Assembly: GCF_032884065.1 (NCBI RefSeq)
Contig: NC_088863.1
Location: 59,972,439 to 60,036,438, forward strand
Direction of reading: 5' to 3'
Length of the DNA stretch: 64,000 nt
Origin: Artemia franciscana
Taxonomy: Eukaryota; Arthropoda; Branchiopoda; Anostraca; Artemiidae
This document shows positions 47,522 to 58,469 of the stretch, in pieces. Every line of letters starts with the position of its first letter. Position 1 is the stretch's first letter. The position numbers and the translations under genes are program-made. The notes below the pieces were generated by a model. The model saw only the letters and a program-made list of their open reading frames with translations. It made no database searches and was not told the origin of the DNA.

Positions 47522-47728
47522 GACACCTTTGATATAAAAACAGCACCCCCAGCAAAGCGAAATAAAACAACTAGTGATGTGGAGATATCAATGAATTTAG
47601 ATTATGCATTAAATGAGGAATTAGAGGTTACAAGTCTTACACAATTGGAAGCACAAGAAGGAGCCCAAGCTTGTTTAAATTCTCATCGATATACTTTTCA
47701 TATTTATGAATTTTCCATAGTCATTTAA
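47522..47728 (+). CDS. Putative terminal exon of an unrecognised plus-strand gene
   Basis: A long pyrimidine-rich tract and TCTACGTTCTAG acceptor precede a 68-codon open stretch starting DTFDIKTAPPAKRNKTTSDV and ending in TAA at 47728. AATAAA follows at 47742-47747, only 14 nt after the stop. The middle is acidic (ALNEELEVTSLTQLEAQEGA). I do not recognise the protein and found no partner exon upstream. The alternatives are a retroposed gene fragment or chance; support comes only from the acceptor, the open frame and the poly(A) signal occurring together. Confidence 0.35.
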   Translation, partial: DTFDIKTAPPAKRNKTTSDVEISMNLDYALNEELEVTSLTQLEAQEGAQACLNSHRYTFHIYEFSIVI

Positions 47729-48005
47729 TTCTAATGTTATTAATAAATTGTTACATTTTTTCAATGGTTTTCAATTAAAATAACCTTGAATATATAATGT
47801 TAAAAAGTGGGATGTGGATTGCTTTTGGCCCTCCTTCGCTCTCATAGATACACCGATTAAAATTACATTCCATTTCAAATAAAGTGGCTTACCAAATATT
47901 AATAGTCAATATTGCTATATCATTGGTGTATATATTGTTTTGAAATCAAACGATTTGTTGCATTAAGACCACTGCAATATGGCCCCTTAATTGATATGTG
48001 GTCAC

Positions 48006-48215
48006 CTTCATACCTACGTTGATATATGCAGTCGCATTCGTAACTATATTGATAGAAATGGCAACTCCCATACCTACATCGGTAGAATAATATCACAGCA
48101 TACATACGTCGCCCTCTAAGGGGTCTTAATACATCTAACCGTCCATAAAAAAAGCATTGCATGTATGTGTTAATAAGGTAACTCCCATACCTACGTAGGT
48201 AAAAAGGTGTACATC
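48006..48215. repeat. Short degenerate repeats of CCATACCTACGT.GGTA type
   Basis: CATACCTACGTTGATATATG, CGTAACTATATTGATAGAAA, CCATACCTACATCGGTAGAA and CCATACCTACGTAGGTAAAA recur at irregular spacing of roughly 33 bp and more. An old minisatellite is likely. Confidence 0.5.
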
Positions 48216-48394
48216 ATACACACATCCCCACCCCTTTTTTGGACTTAGAAGTTCTGAATAAGTGCTATGTTAACAAAAAACATAATGAAGTATTCAATAG
48301 AATGGATTCAAAGCATTCATTTTTATTTCTATTTTGATGTTCTAAATGTCGTTATTTCAATACAAATATTTTAAGCATTATTTTGTTGTGGTTC

Positions 48395-48958
48395 CATTAT
48401 TTTTAGGGTATGCTAGCAGCTCAAACGTTTAGAATGTTTATTAAAAAGTCGGAGGTGCAAGGAAAGGAATTTTCAGAGACATAGGCACTACTGGCGGGCT
48501 CATGGGGGGGGGGGTTTATTTGAATCTGAGAAAGGTTAACATTATTTTTAGGGTATGCTAGCAGCTCAAACGTTTGGAATGTTTATTAAAAAGTCGGAGG
48601 TGCAAGAAAAGGAATTTTCAGAGACATAGACACTACTAGCGGGCTCGTGGGGGTATATTAGAATCTGAGATAGGTTAACATTATGTTTAGGGTATGCTAG
48701 CAACTCAAACCTTCAGAATGTTTATTAAAAAGTCGGAGGTGTAAGAAAAGGAACTTTCAGAGACATAAACACTACTAGCGGCTTCGTGGGGGTATATTAG
48801 AATCTGAGTTACGTTAACATTATTTTTACGGTATGCTAGCAACTCAAAGGTTTAGAATGTTTATTAAAAAGATGGAGGCGCAAGAAAAGGAATTTTCAGA
48901 GACATAGACTCTTCTAGTGGGCTCGTGGGGGTATATTCAAATCTGAGATAGGTTAACT
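48395..48958. repeat. Four-unit tandem repeat, 139-145 bp
   Basis: Units start at CATTATTTTTAGGGTATGC-like sequence at 48395, 48540, 48679 and 48818. Each carries AAAGTCGGAGGTGCAAG, GGAATTTTCAGAGACATA and a G-run of differing length. They are well conserved, so expansion was fairly recent. An (AG)n microsatellite follows within 60 bp. Confidence 0.9.
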
Positions 48959-49013
48959 GGGCCTTTACCAAAGTTACAAACACACATTCAGACACACAAA
49001 CACGTAGACAGGC

Positions 49014-49095
<82 letters not shown>
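49014..49095. repeat. (AG)n microsatellite, about 82 bp
   Basis: Perfect AG dinucleotide run. Frames rich in Ser/Leu or Arg/Glu across it are artefacts. Confidence 0.95.
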
Positions 49096-49098
<3 letters not shown>

Positions 49099-49844
49099 TC
49101 TTTTTAACGATTGCTACTGAGGTGGCAACCAGTTGAACCGGAGAAGAAACCTGCGCTTCACATATCACGTCCAAACCGAGGCAATAGAACTTGGAATGGA
49201 AACACCTACCCTCCCCTGAGAATTTTAAGGGCTTAGTCTCTCTCCCAGCGCAAAACCATGGCATGGGTATTTCGGAATAGGCATGGTGTTTTTTCTGTTG
49301 GCTTCATGGAACGAAGAACAACTATCAACGCGGAAGCATACTGCATAACCCTCAGAAAGCTCCACAGAACGGAAAAAAAAAGAACAGCTAGGTATGCTGA
49401 CAAAGGAAACTGTCCTTCGTGACAATGCAAGAACTCACACAGCTGGTCAGACCCGCAATTTGTTGGACAGTTTTGGCTAAGAAGTTTTACTACACCCACA
49501 ATACAGTCCTGATCTTGCACCGAGTGATTACCATCCGATTCTCTACCTCAGGCAGCACTTCAGCGGCAACCATTACAATGATAGTATTGACGTAAAAACT
49601 GAAGTGAATTCCTGGTTACCGGGACAGGCGGCAAGTTTTTATACTGAGGTTACTTAGAATTAGTTGAGAGGTGTGATAACTATTACATCAAACTTTGCAA
49701 CTATGCTGTTAAATAGAGTAAAGTATATACTTTTTGAAAATAAATTTGCTTTCTTGAAATAATCTTTCGTTGAGTACTTATGCTCAAACGGACCTTAAAA
49801 CACTCCTCATACATCAGAAGACTCATCTTATTATACTGATTTCA

Positions 49845-50885
49845 AATCTATATGATTCATCAAGTTTAGTGTTACCATCAAAAGTTACGAGCCAGAGAAA
49901 ATTTGCACGATTTTTTAAAAAGGGGGAAAACAACCCCTAAAAGCCCGTGCATCTGAATAAAAATCACACCATCAGATTCAGCGTAAATTTTCAGTTATTT
50001 TGTTCAGCGTATTTGAAACATCCAATAACTATGTCTTTCGGTATAACATGGCTCCCCACAACCCTTGGGGAGAGGCCTGTATGTTAAGAAACTTGCCCAT
50101 CGGATAGTACTTGTTATTGGAAAGCATACAGGTATTTTTCAGAGGAGTGTCGTTTCTTCGGGTAGGTTTCCATAGGGAAAAATTTTCCGCGGAGAGGAAG
50201 AATTTTTCGGGGATTAAGTTTCCAGGGAAAATCTTTATACTGGAGGTATTAGGCAGAATTCATATAAATTTTTTTTTGTTTCCATTACTTCCTCTTTGCC
50301 AGCTTACTCTTACATGTGGAGATGTTCCGGAGGAATTACCTGGATGCTATTTTCAGTGTTTTTAGAGTTCCGAGAGAAAATTCCCATGGAAGGGAGGGGT
50401 GTGTGTGGAATGATCGAAATAAATTTAGAAATTAAAATCTTTTTCAAATGAAAGTATGTTAAGGAGAATTCTTCAGATTGAATCGTCTGAAACGAATCGT
50501 TCTTCAGGTTGAGATTTTATGGTGGGGGATGGGAAGAATTTCCGCAACGATTGAATTGTCCGGAAGGAATTTTACAGGGGAATCGAATTTTACATGGGAA
50601 GGGGGCGTATTTTACGTGGGAGGAACTTTCCATGGGGGATTTTTTTATGAGGGGAGAAACTTTTCATGAAAGGTGAGCCAAATTTTTTCAACTGAAAGTA
50701 AGGAGTAAAACCCCTCTTCACTACCTCGCTCTTTACGCTAAAGTTTTACCTTTTGTCCCAATTCTTTAAGAATAACTCGAGCGAGGTAATGAAGAGGGGA
50801 CAATCCTCTCATATACGGAATAATTTCTGTTCGTTTTAAATTTTAATGTTGTTCCTTACTTTTAATTGAAAAAAACTAATCTTTT
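49845..50885 (-). mobile_element. Family A element, copy A4 (internally deleted)
   Basis: Begins without the small terminal hairpin, at GATTCATCAAGTTTAGTGTT. It keeps the CATCAAAAGTTACGAGCC and ACCATCAGATTCAGCGTA blocks, then jumps to a foldback at about 50685-50885. Its loop (TACCTTTTGTCCCAATTC onward) resembles the inner hairpin loop of A3 near 54850, not the outer loop, so a deletion has joined the two hairpins. Confidence 0.6.
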
Positions 50886-50889
50886 TATT

Positions 50890-51630
50890 TAATAGATACA
50901 TAGCACCCTGGGCAACGAGGATCAACCATGGAAGATTGACATAGGAATTCAATGAGCAACACATTCTTCCACACATATATCTGTCGCAGAAAGATGGTAA
51001 AACCGTCATTTCATTAAAAGTTCAGAGGATGATTAAATGGCTAAATTTTATGACTCAGTTTTTGGTAGCAATATTTGTTTACAGTGAAGTTAGGTATGAA
51101 GCAGCTGGATTTTCAGTATGAAATAAGAGTCGAGTCTTATAGTATAAGTGAGGATTCCATTCTGCCAACCACTTAGTTTTGTTTCAAAACCTGAGTATTT
51201 GATCAAATTACTCACTTGGCCATCTTACTACAATACCACCATTTTGGCTTCTTAAGAAGTTATTCAGCTTAAGTACATCTTTTATGTAGCTTAAACTGAA
51301 TAAATAAATTTCCACATTTGAACAAAACTAATAGCTCTAGTCCAGTGTCAAATTTCTCCATGAATAATTCCAATTTAGGGGCACACGCTGATAATCTATT
51401 TAGATAATGAATACTGGGCATAACAACAACAAAATATGCCAAAATAGACGTATTACTACTAGAAATATTATTCCATCATTTTGTATTTTACCTCCTGAGG
51501 CTGAGATCTACAACTAAAAATTCTAACTAACTTTTTCTTTGTTGCGAGTTCAGGAAGTCACAGCTCGAAAACCATACAAAAAGGAAAACAAGAAAACTGA
51601 AATTCTTTTCCTACAAACATCTTTGCTCTA
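50890..51630. other. Intergenic, nothing identified
   Basis: AT-rich sequence with no supported feature. Confidence 0.35.
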
Positions 51631-51634
51631 AAAG

Positions 51635-52505
51635 TAATAATAATAATTTTATTTTTGCCTGCTTATACAAAAAAGAGAAAAGCGGAGTAATACATTAGAA
51701 GAAAAGGAAAAAAACAAAAACATTCTGCATCAAAGAACAAAATTAAGTAATAATATCTTCATTCGCACTCGTAGATCGTACATTTTAAATTGTTCATTTT
51801 CGTGGTTGACAGACTTTGTTCATGGCTTTTCTGACGGCTGGACAGATCAGCATATAGCTTGGATGATCGTTCTTTCCATTAGGACAGAGGGCACACTCGA
51901 CATTTTTCGATTGAAATGGTGTTTCCTTTGTCGATCCATGGGTCCTGCACAACGGGGACAGAAAGGTAGATTGCTGCAGTCTCGAGCCAGATGTTCAAAA
52001 GACTGGCACCTTTTCGGGATTTCTTTGAACGTCGTTACTTTGAGGCTAGTGTATTCAACATAGATATCTTGCGGGATAGCCCTGTCACGTGATGATGCAT
52101 CTGCAAAAACAAGTCGAACTATCTGTGAAGTGTCATATCTTTTAGCTTCTATGACATGGGGGTTACATGCTATTATCCCTTCTGAGGTAGTACCTAACGA
52201 GACGAATTTTCCAACAGCCATGAGTTTTCTCTCTGGTATTTCACTTTAATGTCAGACATCTTAGATAACGACTCGCTTAGGGATTGGGGAGCTGAGCCCG
52301 TTTTGATATGAACCACTAGGCCAGACTTTGTCTGTTGAATCTTCTGCACATGCTCAGGGTTTATAAACTCCTCGATAAACTCTTTATGATTTGAACAAGA
52401 CTTAGTCTTTCCCGGGACTAGACCACTAATGAACACCCGATTGAGCGGTTTATCGGTTGTAGGAGTGGGGGCCATTCGGAAGTCTGGGGTAGAGCAACTT
52501 TGCAT
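51635..52505 (-). mobile_element. ORF1-only non-LTR retrotransposon
   Basis: An ORF1 (52505-51794) is followed by only about 150 bp of 3' sequence with an AATAAA near 51650, then an ATT-repeat tail (51650-51636). Neither an endonuclease nor an RT ORF lies between ORF1 and the tail, so this is either a deleted copy or an ORF1-only derivative comparable to mammalian HAL1 elements. The 5' boundary is uncertain. Confidence 0.5.
51794..52505 (-). pseudogene. Non-LTR ORF1p (Gag-like) with two frameshifts
   Basis: Starts at ATG 52505 (an in-frame TGA lies two codons upstream) and stops at TGA 51796-51794. Adding one base at each of two A-runs gives 238 codons including the stop. The N-terminal half (RVFISGLVPG, then IKTGSAPQSLSESLSKMSDI) resembles the RNA-recognition-like part of arthropod Jockey/I-type ORF1 proteins. 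The C-terminal half has a knuckle-like CQSFEHLARDC with its first Cys replaced, then FCPRC, and a CALCPNGKNDHPSYMLIC knuckle. Frame breaks lie near 52207-52210 and 51903-51907. It would bind RNA/DNA in a retrotransposon RNP if intact. Confidence 0.65.
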
Positions 52506-53194
52506 TGGTCAATCATTATTTCTAGCTAGCTTTTCGACACACCCATTTATGCAGACTGTCATGGATGTGATCACATCCAGCGGGATACGGGGATTTCAGT
52601 GATTTTCAATATCATGAACCTGATTTTATACTTACTTACTGTAAACTTACTGGTATTGAGTATATCGCTGAGCAGCATATCACGGCCAATTTGAGACCTT
52701 CTTTATTTAGCCAGATTTTCATTATATGTATTCACAATATTATTCAGCTCATCATGGGCTTCACAAATTTGTTCACGAACAAAGAACTCGACATCACTGC
52801 TGATTACTGAATTTTTCGTAATATCCTGATGCCTCAAGCATGTTTCAACGAAGTTTAATACTGACAAATAATGTACCGATTAATTGCCATTACCGACAAA
52901 TCTTGCAAGTAAATCTGAAATCACCAAAGAACAAGGGAAGTGTCAGGACCCCCTTACCTATTCTCCACAGGTTAATCGCAATTTACAGCAGAGCCTGCCT
53001 TTAAAACGAAAATAAAAAACTGCCCCCTTTAATCATGCTGAAGTTTTCAAGAAATTATTTGTAAGGAGTAAACTATTTCCTATTTTGATAAAAACTGCAC
53101 ATTTCAGATCAGACACCCTGAAGCATTTTATGCACTATATATTTCTGCTAGACTCATGAGCTTGGTATGCTACATATATATATATAAATAACTG

Positions 53195-53345
53195 CAGACA
53201 ATGTGAGCCTCTTTTTGATGTCATGGCGTCACCATAGGTTCGATACAACAGCCCTGGATAAATACGACTAACTGCAGATACTGTGATCTTCTTCTTGATG
53301 TCATGGCTTCAGGTTAGGCTTGATGCAAGCACTCTGGGAAAAATA
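53195..53345 (+). repeat. Family F repeat, two tandem units
   Basis: AACTGCAGACAATGTGAGCC followed by TTGATGTCATGGCGTCAC, repeated at once as AACTGCAGATACTGTGATC and TTGATGTCATGGCTTCAGG. The same blocks recur at 55850-56245. Confidence 0.65.
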
Positions 53346-54212
53346 ACAATAGTCATATAGTTCTAGCAAAAAAATATTTTAAATAAACTGAGAGTAGTTC
53401 GCTTAAAGCGATAACCTGTATGTATATTCGTTATTCTAATGTTTTAAACCGGGAGGTGTCAAATAAGTTAAAACGATTGAATTAAGAAAGTTTGGCGTGA
53501 ACTCACTTCCTCCTTCCTGTTAATGCCAGCAACAATCATCCATTCCATGCCCTTTGCTTTAGCTTTTTGGATATGTCTTGTCGTATTTGATAGTCCAGGT
53601 TGTTGGACAAAAATTTCTTCTTGTTCTTCAAACGACGTATGATTTTCAACCATTGTCAGTAAAATCATGTCCTGTTGTACCTTGCCTAAGCAAATGGACT
53701 CAAATTAGATATAGTGCCAATGTAAAATTACAACTCTTTTTTCTTAGTGTTTTGGCTACTGCTGGTCTGATCTCTACGTCTTTTAGTGCTGGATGCGGTT
53801 TTATCAGCTGCTTCAAATTTGGTATTGGATTTTGATTACTCTAGACAAGCTTTCAATGTCCTTTACTTTAGCTGCCCGTATTGGTCTTGTCCCATTCGAT
53901 TTTCCAAGTTGTTGATTTTCGCACATCGTGTTAAACTACTCCAGTTCTTCTCTTCGACTTATCACGTTTGATAGTTTATATGGTTCTGAAAAATCAGCAT
54001 GTATATAGCAATTGTAAAGATTCGTTTTATGGGTCATCCCTAGGCATATATTTTATACTTATGTAACTGCTTGCTTTCAAAAATCGACTGATAGATCTCC
54101 CTAGACAACGGAAGTTTTTATGTTATGAATGACGTCTGCATATTACATCATTCAACGATATAATATGAATGCAGCCGGGCTCCGCAGTGCTACACTGTAG
54201 GCTTGTATATAT

Positions 54213-54505
54213 TAAATAAAATACAAGTTTTTTGTAACAGAAAGTAAGGAGCGACATTAAAAACTTAAAACGAATGGATATTACTCTGTATATGAAAGGG
54301 GCTTTTCCTCCTCCACGCCTCGCTCTTTACGCTGAAGTTTGACTCTTTCTCTTAACTCTACTTTTTAAAACAGTAAAAAATTTTAGCGTAAAGAGCGGGG
54401 TGTTGAGGAGTAAAACCCCTTCCATATACGGAGTAACTTCTGCCCGTTTTAAGTTTTAATGTCGCTCCTTACTTTCTGTTAAAAAAGCTTGTTTTTTTTT
54501 ATTCT
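54213..54505. repeat. A3 foldback with inverted loop
   Basis: Arms 54213-54340 and 54378-54505. The loop 54341-54377 reads GACTCTTTCTCTTAACTCTA onward, which is the reverse complement of the A1 loop although both elements point the same way. Confidence 0.8.
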
Positions 54506-55835
54506 ATTTCTGAACATTTTTGAATTAATACATATTTCGATTTTGGCTCTCCGCACATAAATAATTAAAACGAAATTTGCATATTAATTTTTTTTGGCTA
54601 AATGGCTTTCTCATAGTATTAATCGGAAGATTTTGAGAAAAAAGGAGCGGGGGAAGAGGCTTAGTTGCCCTCCAATTTTTGAATTACTTAAAGAGCAACT
54701 AGAACTTTAATTTTATACGAACATTTTCATTAGTAAAAAATATACGTAACTTACGAATTAAATTACGTAACGATCTTCTATATTCGTATGTTTTTATTAC
54801 GTATATGAGGGGTTCAGCCCCTCGTCAATACCTCGCTCTTTACACTAAAGCTTAAATTTTGTCCCAATCCCTTAAGAATGACCCCTGAATCACAAAGGCC
54901 GTAGAATAAATAGTTGAAATTATACTAAAAATACTTTAGCGTAAAGAACGTATTACGAGGAGGTGAGCCCCTCATATTCGTAATAATTTCCGTTTGTTTT
55001 AAGTTTTAATGCTGCTCTTTACTTTCAGTTGAAAAAACTTTTCATATTTATTTTTTCATTGCGCCCCCTTCATTGAAATTCTCTTCCCCCGTGACAAATT
55101 TCTCCATGGAAAGATCCTCCCACGTAACCCCTCTCGACTTCTCCCCCCTCCCACAAAACCAAAAAAATCCCCCTGAAAACGTCTGTACACTTCCCAATAA
55201 CCATTACTATATGTAAACACTGGTCAAAGTTTGTAACTTGCAGCCCCTACCACGGGGACTATGGGAGAGTAAGTTGTCCCCAAAGACATAGTTGTTAGGT
55301 TTTTCGACTATGGTGAATAAAATAGCTATCTCAGATTTTTCATCCGCTGACTTTGGGGAATACATGAGCGTGGGAGAGGGCATAGGTGCCCTCCGATTTT
55401 TATGGTCACTTAAAAAGGGCACTAGAACTCTTAATTTCCGTCAGAATGAGCCCTCTTGCAACATTCTAGCACCACTAGGTCGATACAATCACCCCTGGAA
55501 AAAAAAAACAACAACAAACAAACAAACAAATAAACACGCACCCGTGATCGGTCTTCTGGCAAAAAATACGAATATCCACATTTTTGTAGATAGGAGCTTG
55601 AAAGTTCTACAGTGGGATTCTCAGATACGCTAAATGAAATGGTGTGATTTTCGTTAAGATTCTATGACCTTTAGGGGGTGTTTTCCCCTGTAAAATAAGG
55701 CAAATTTTCTCAGGCTCGTAACTTTTGATGGGTAAGACTAAACTTGATGGAACTTATATATTTAAAATAAGCATTAAAAGTCAATTCTTTTGATGTAACT
55801 ATTGGTATCAAAACTCCATTTTACCACGAACTGTT
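54213..55835 (+). mobile_element. Family A element, copy A3
   Basis: Foldback at 54213-54505, then an inner hairpin region (about 54760-55020), then the body (CCCAAAGACATAGTTGTTAG and CACGCACCCGTGATC-type blocks). It ends at CCACGAACTGTTTGATAA, having lost half of the small terminal hairpin and the adjacent GGGTCGCTCC by deletion. Same orientation as A1. The loop of its outer foldback is inverted compared with A1. No conserved ORF. Confidence 0.8.
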
Positions 55836-55849
55836 TGATAAATTGATTC

Positions 55850-56245
55850 TTATTGTTGTTTGTCTTTTAACTGCCAGCTCTTCTTGATGTCATAGCGTCA
55901 CGATACTTTCAATACAACACTTAGGAAAAAATTTAGAAACTCTTCCTTAAAGTTGTGACCTATTTAGATCTTCTGTAGCCTGAAATTTCAACATGCTAGT
56001 TTGAAGAGAAAAACAACAACTATTTAGTCGATTTCAATGCCAGGTCCCAGTGTGGCTACGCGGCAGGCTTGCATATATGGATTCTTATTGTCGCTTGTCT
56101 TCCAACCACAGACAATGTGAGCCTCTTCTTGATGTCATGGGCCGGGATCCAGCATGCCGGCGCGACGGGCTTTAATATATTGGTTATCATTGTCGCTTGT
56201 CTTCTAACTGCAGAAAATATGAGCTTCATTTTGATGCCAGGATAG
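55850..56245 (+). repeat. Family F repeat, three dispersed units
   Basis: CTTGATGTCATAGCGTCACG (55883), GACAATGTGAGCCTCTTCTT (56111) and CTGCAGAAAATATGAGCTTC (56208), the last two each preceded by ATTGTCGCTTGTCTTC. Two units are flanked by GCAGGCTTGCATATATG- or GGGCTTTAATATATTGG-type sequence. Confidence 0.6.
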
Positions 56246-56382
56246 TCTTGATGTCACTCATATAAATTTCTTTCCCAAAATTAAGACTCATAACGAATTT
56301 TCTCAAACTCATGACCTATCAAGATGTTTCTATTGGGCCAAAAAATCTCGGGTTACCAATTTTCGAAAAAAAAATTATACAC

Positions 56383-56384
<2 letters not shown>

Positions 56385-56451
<67 letters not shown>

Positions 56452-56462
56452 AATATATATAC
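56385..56462. repeat. (AT)n microsatellite, about 78 bp
   Basis: Nearly perfect TA/AT dinucleotide run with a few interruptions at its right end. Immediately right of the family F units. Confidence 0.95.
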
Positions 56463-56985
56463 GAGCACTAGTTTTTGTGCATAAATGGCGTGAAGATGTT
56501 CAATTAAAGTGACACGGTTGAGTTTTAGGACAGAAAAAATAACGACAAAATAGTCTTTGGCTCATTATTTTGTAGCTATGATCTTTTGCACTCAGAGCAA
56601 AAAAAAGCTTAGACTGATATTGAAATATATTAAAAAGCAATAGACTTAACTTGGGTTAGCGCAAAAGCTGTCCTAAAAGTTCAATAGTTCCTTAACTGGC
56701 CAAAGTCCCAAAATATTTCTTAAATACTTAAAGCTTTTTGCCAAAGTAAAAATTAGTTAATTCGCTTCTGGATGAGTATAAATTGATTTATATGACTTTC
56801 ATACTAACCCAATTCCAATTCAGTTTTTAGTTTGGGAGCTTTCAGCATAACTATGTCCAAATAATCCTCTTATAATTTTTTTTTTTACCCTTTTCTGAAA
56901 CAATGCAAGCAAATTTGACCTAAATTTGTCCCTAAGCAGTCACGGCTACAATATTGCTCAGAAACAGCAATACAAGATCTCAATT

Positions 56986-56991
56986 TTTATT
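56986..56991 (-). terminator. Candidate polyadenylation signal for the transposase-derived gene
   Basis: AATAAA on the minus strand about 300 nt past the stop codon at 57286. Confidence 0.3.
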
Positions 56992-57285
56992 TTTTTTTCT
57001 ATACAATTAATACACTGTAAAAATTACTTAAAATACAGAAAACTAATTGCTGAAAAAAAAGGTTGATGAACAGAAGACAGCAATAAAGTCAATATTCAGA
57101 AGAAGCTCAATTGTCTTTTCCTACAAGTAGAACTATATGTAATACAAATAGTAACAAAAGAGAAAAAAAAGAATCAGAATGTCTTTTCAGTGTTAAGAAA
57201 TTAAATAGAAATAGTATATCCCAGGCTTCATTGTTAGAAGCAAATCATCTGGTAACACAACATGCAAAAGACAAGCAACGGTCTT

Positions 57286-58469
57286 TCACTCATCTATTGT
57301 AGCTAATTGATACCATAAGTCAAATAGCTTTTTATAAGTGCTGTCACCAGACCAAACCCCTGCACTCCTGCACGACATAAACTGAGCCTTAATGTCTGAA
57401 TCAACCCATGTCTCAATATAGTTGGCAAATAGGGAGCTAGAGCTTCGAATTAGAATTTCCTGAAGACGAAGTCCATTCATTATACTTGAACGCCCTGATC
57501 GTCTCACATCTTTTGACGATGTTGCAACGGGTGCTGGTGTTTCTGCTCGAGGATTGGGTGTAGATGGGCGCTTGACCGGGGGAGCAGTGGACCGTTTTGG
57601 AGTCAATCCATTTGAATTAGTTATAAGTGTTGGAGTTTCTGTTCTAGATCTTTTGGCAGTTTTTTTTGGCTCAGCAGGGACTGGTGCCACAGACTTTGCA
57701 GATGCGGCAGTTTTTTTAAAAGGGTAAATAGAGCATCCACTATAGGACTCTCTTATGATACTTTCTATATTATGATTGGAAAAGACAGGCTGCAAGGATG
57801 GAGCAAGATTGACTTTATTTATAATCCTGCCTGATTTTATCTCAGGCCAACCATCTATAATGTTTTTGAAAACTGAGCGCGTTACAGCCATTTCTTCTGG
57901 ACACCCAACAAGAATAATATTCTTCTCGGCACAAAATTTTGTCAATTGATAGCTCATATGACCTCGTCGATTACTCAAAAAAAGAACGACAGGAAAACGT
58001 TCCTTGTCTTCAGATAGCCAAGCATAAAATACATTAGTGATATACTCAAAATATTGTCTGGGATTTTATCCAACCATCGCCAGAGCACCCAACAGCCCAA
58101 CCTTCAGGCATGCTTTCTCCTATTTCATCTGGCAAAGTTTCAAAGGGATACACAACCATTGGAGGGGCCTGACTTCCGTCAGCACACGTAACGCAAAACA
58201 AAGTGAGTATCTCACGATCCCCTTTCCTTGCCAATGCATTTGGCTGAAATGGATAATTTACCTCACCAGTATTTGGATTAATTTCAAAACTTAGCTCCTC
58301 TCCACAGAAAACTGATCCAGCATTATCAAGAACTTGCAATTTATTTTCTTCCTTTAAATAGGATCGCACAGCAGAAAACCAACCATCACGCCCATGGACG
58401 AGGCTATTAAATTTTTGTCTTTCCTTCTCAGCTTGGTCGAAAGTAGCAGACTGTCGACTTTGAAAAAGC
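57286..58469 (-). CDS. Transposase-derived gene, exon 2 (DDE core and tail)
   Basis: The acceptor is a T19 tract plus AG at 58471-58470. Reading from CTT at 58469 gives LFQSRQSAT, then a one-base shift at the T4 run (58440-58443) into FDQAEKERQKFNSLVHGRDG. That frame runs through GEVNYPFQPNALARKGDREI, VTCADGSQAPPMVVYPFETL and DGWIKSQTIF to a stop at the second T4 run (58048-58051). One base less restores EYITNVFYAWLSEDKERFPV and the rest to the stop at 57286. Removing both bases makes the exon exactly 394 codons. The C-terminal 110 residues are rich in Pro, Thr, Lys and Arg and then form a helical-looking tail with WVDSDIKAQF. Confidence 0.6.

Noticed and set aside
48006-48215. CRISPR-like spaced short repeats
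   Set aside because: Repeats are degenerate and unevenly spaced, and the window is clearly eukaryotic; an old minisatellite is the better reading.
48974-49264. 96-codon minus-strand frame with a Ser/Leu repeat
   Set aside because: Spans the (AG)n microsatellite; the flanking parts resemble no protein and have no splice support.
57111-57302. 63-codon plus-strand frame
   Set aside because: Overlaps the 3' end and downstream region of the transposase-derived gene antisense, without a recognisable motif or splice signals.
58037-58294. 85-codon plus-strand frame
   Set aside because: Antisense shadow of the transposase core exon.
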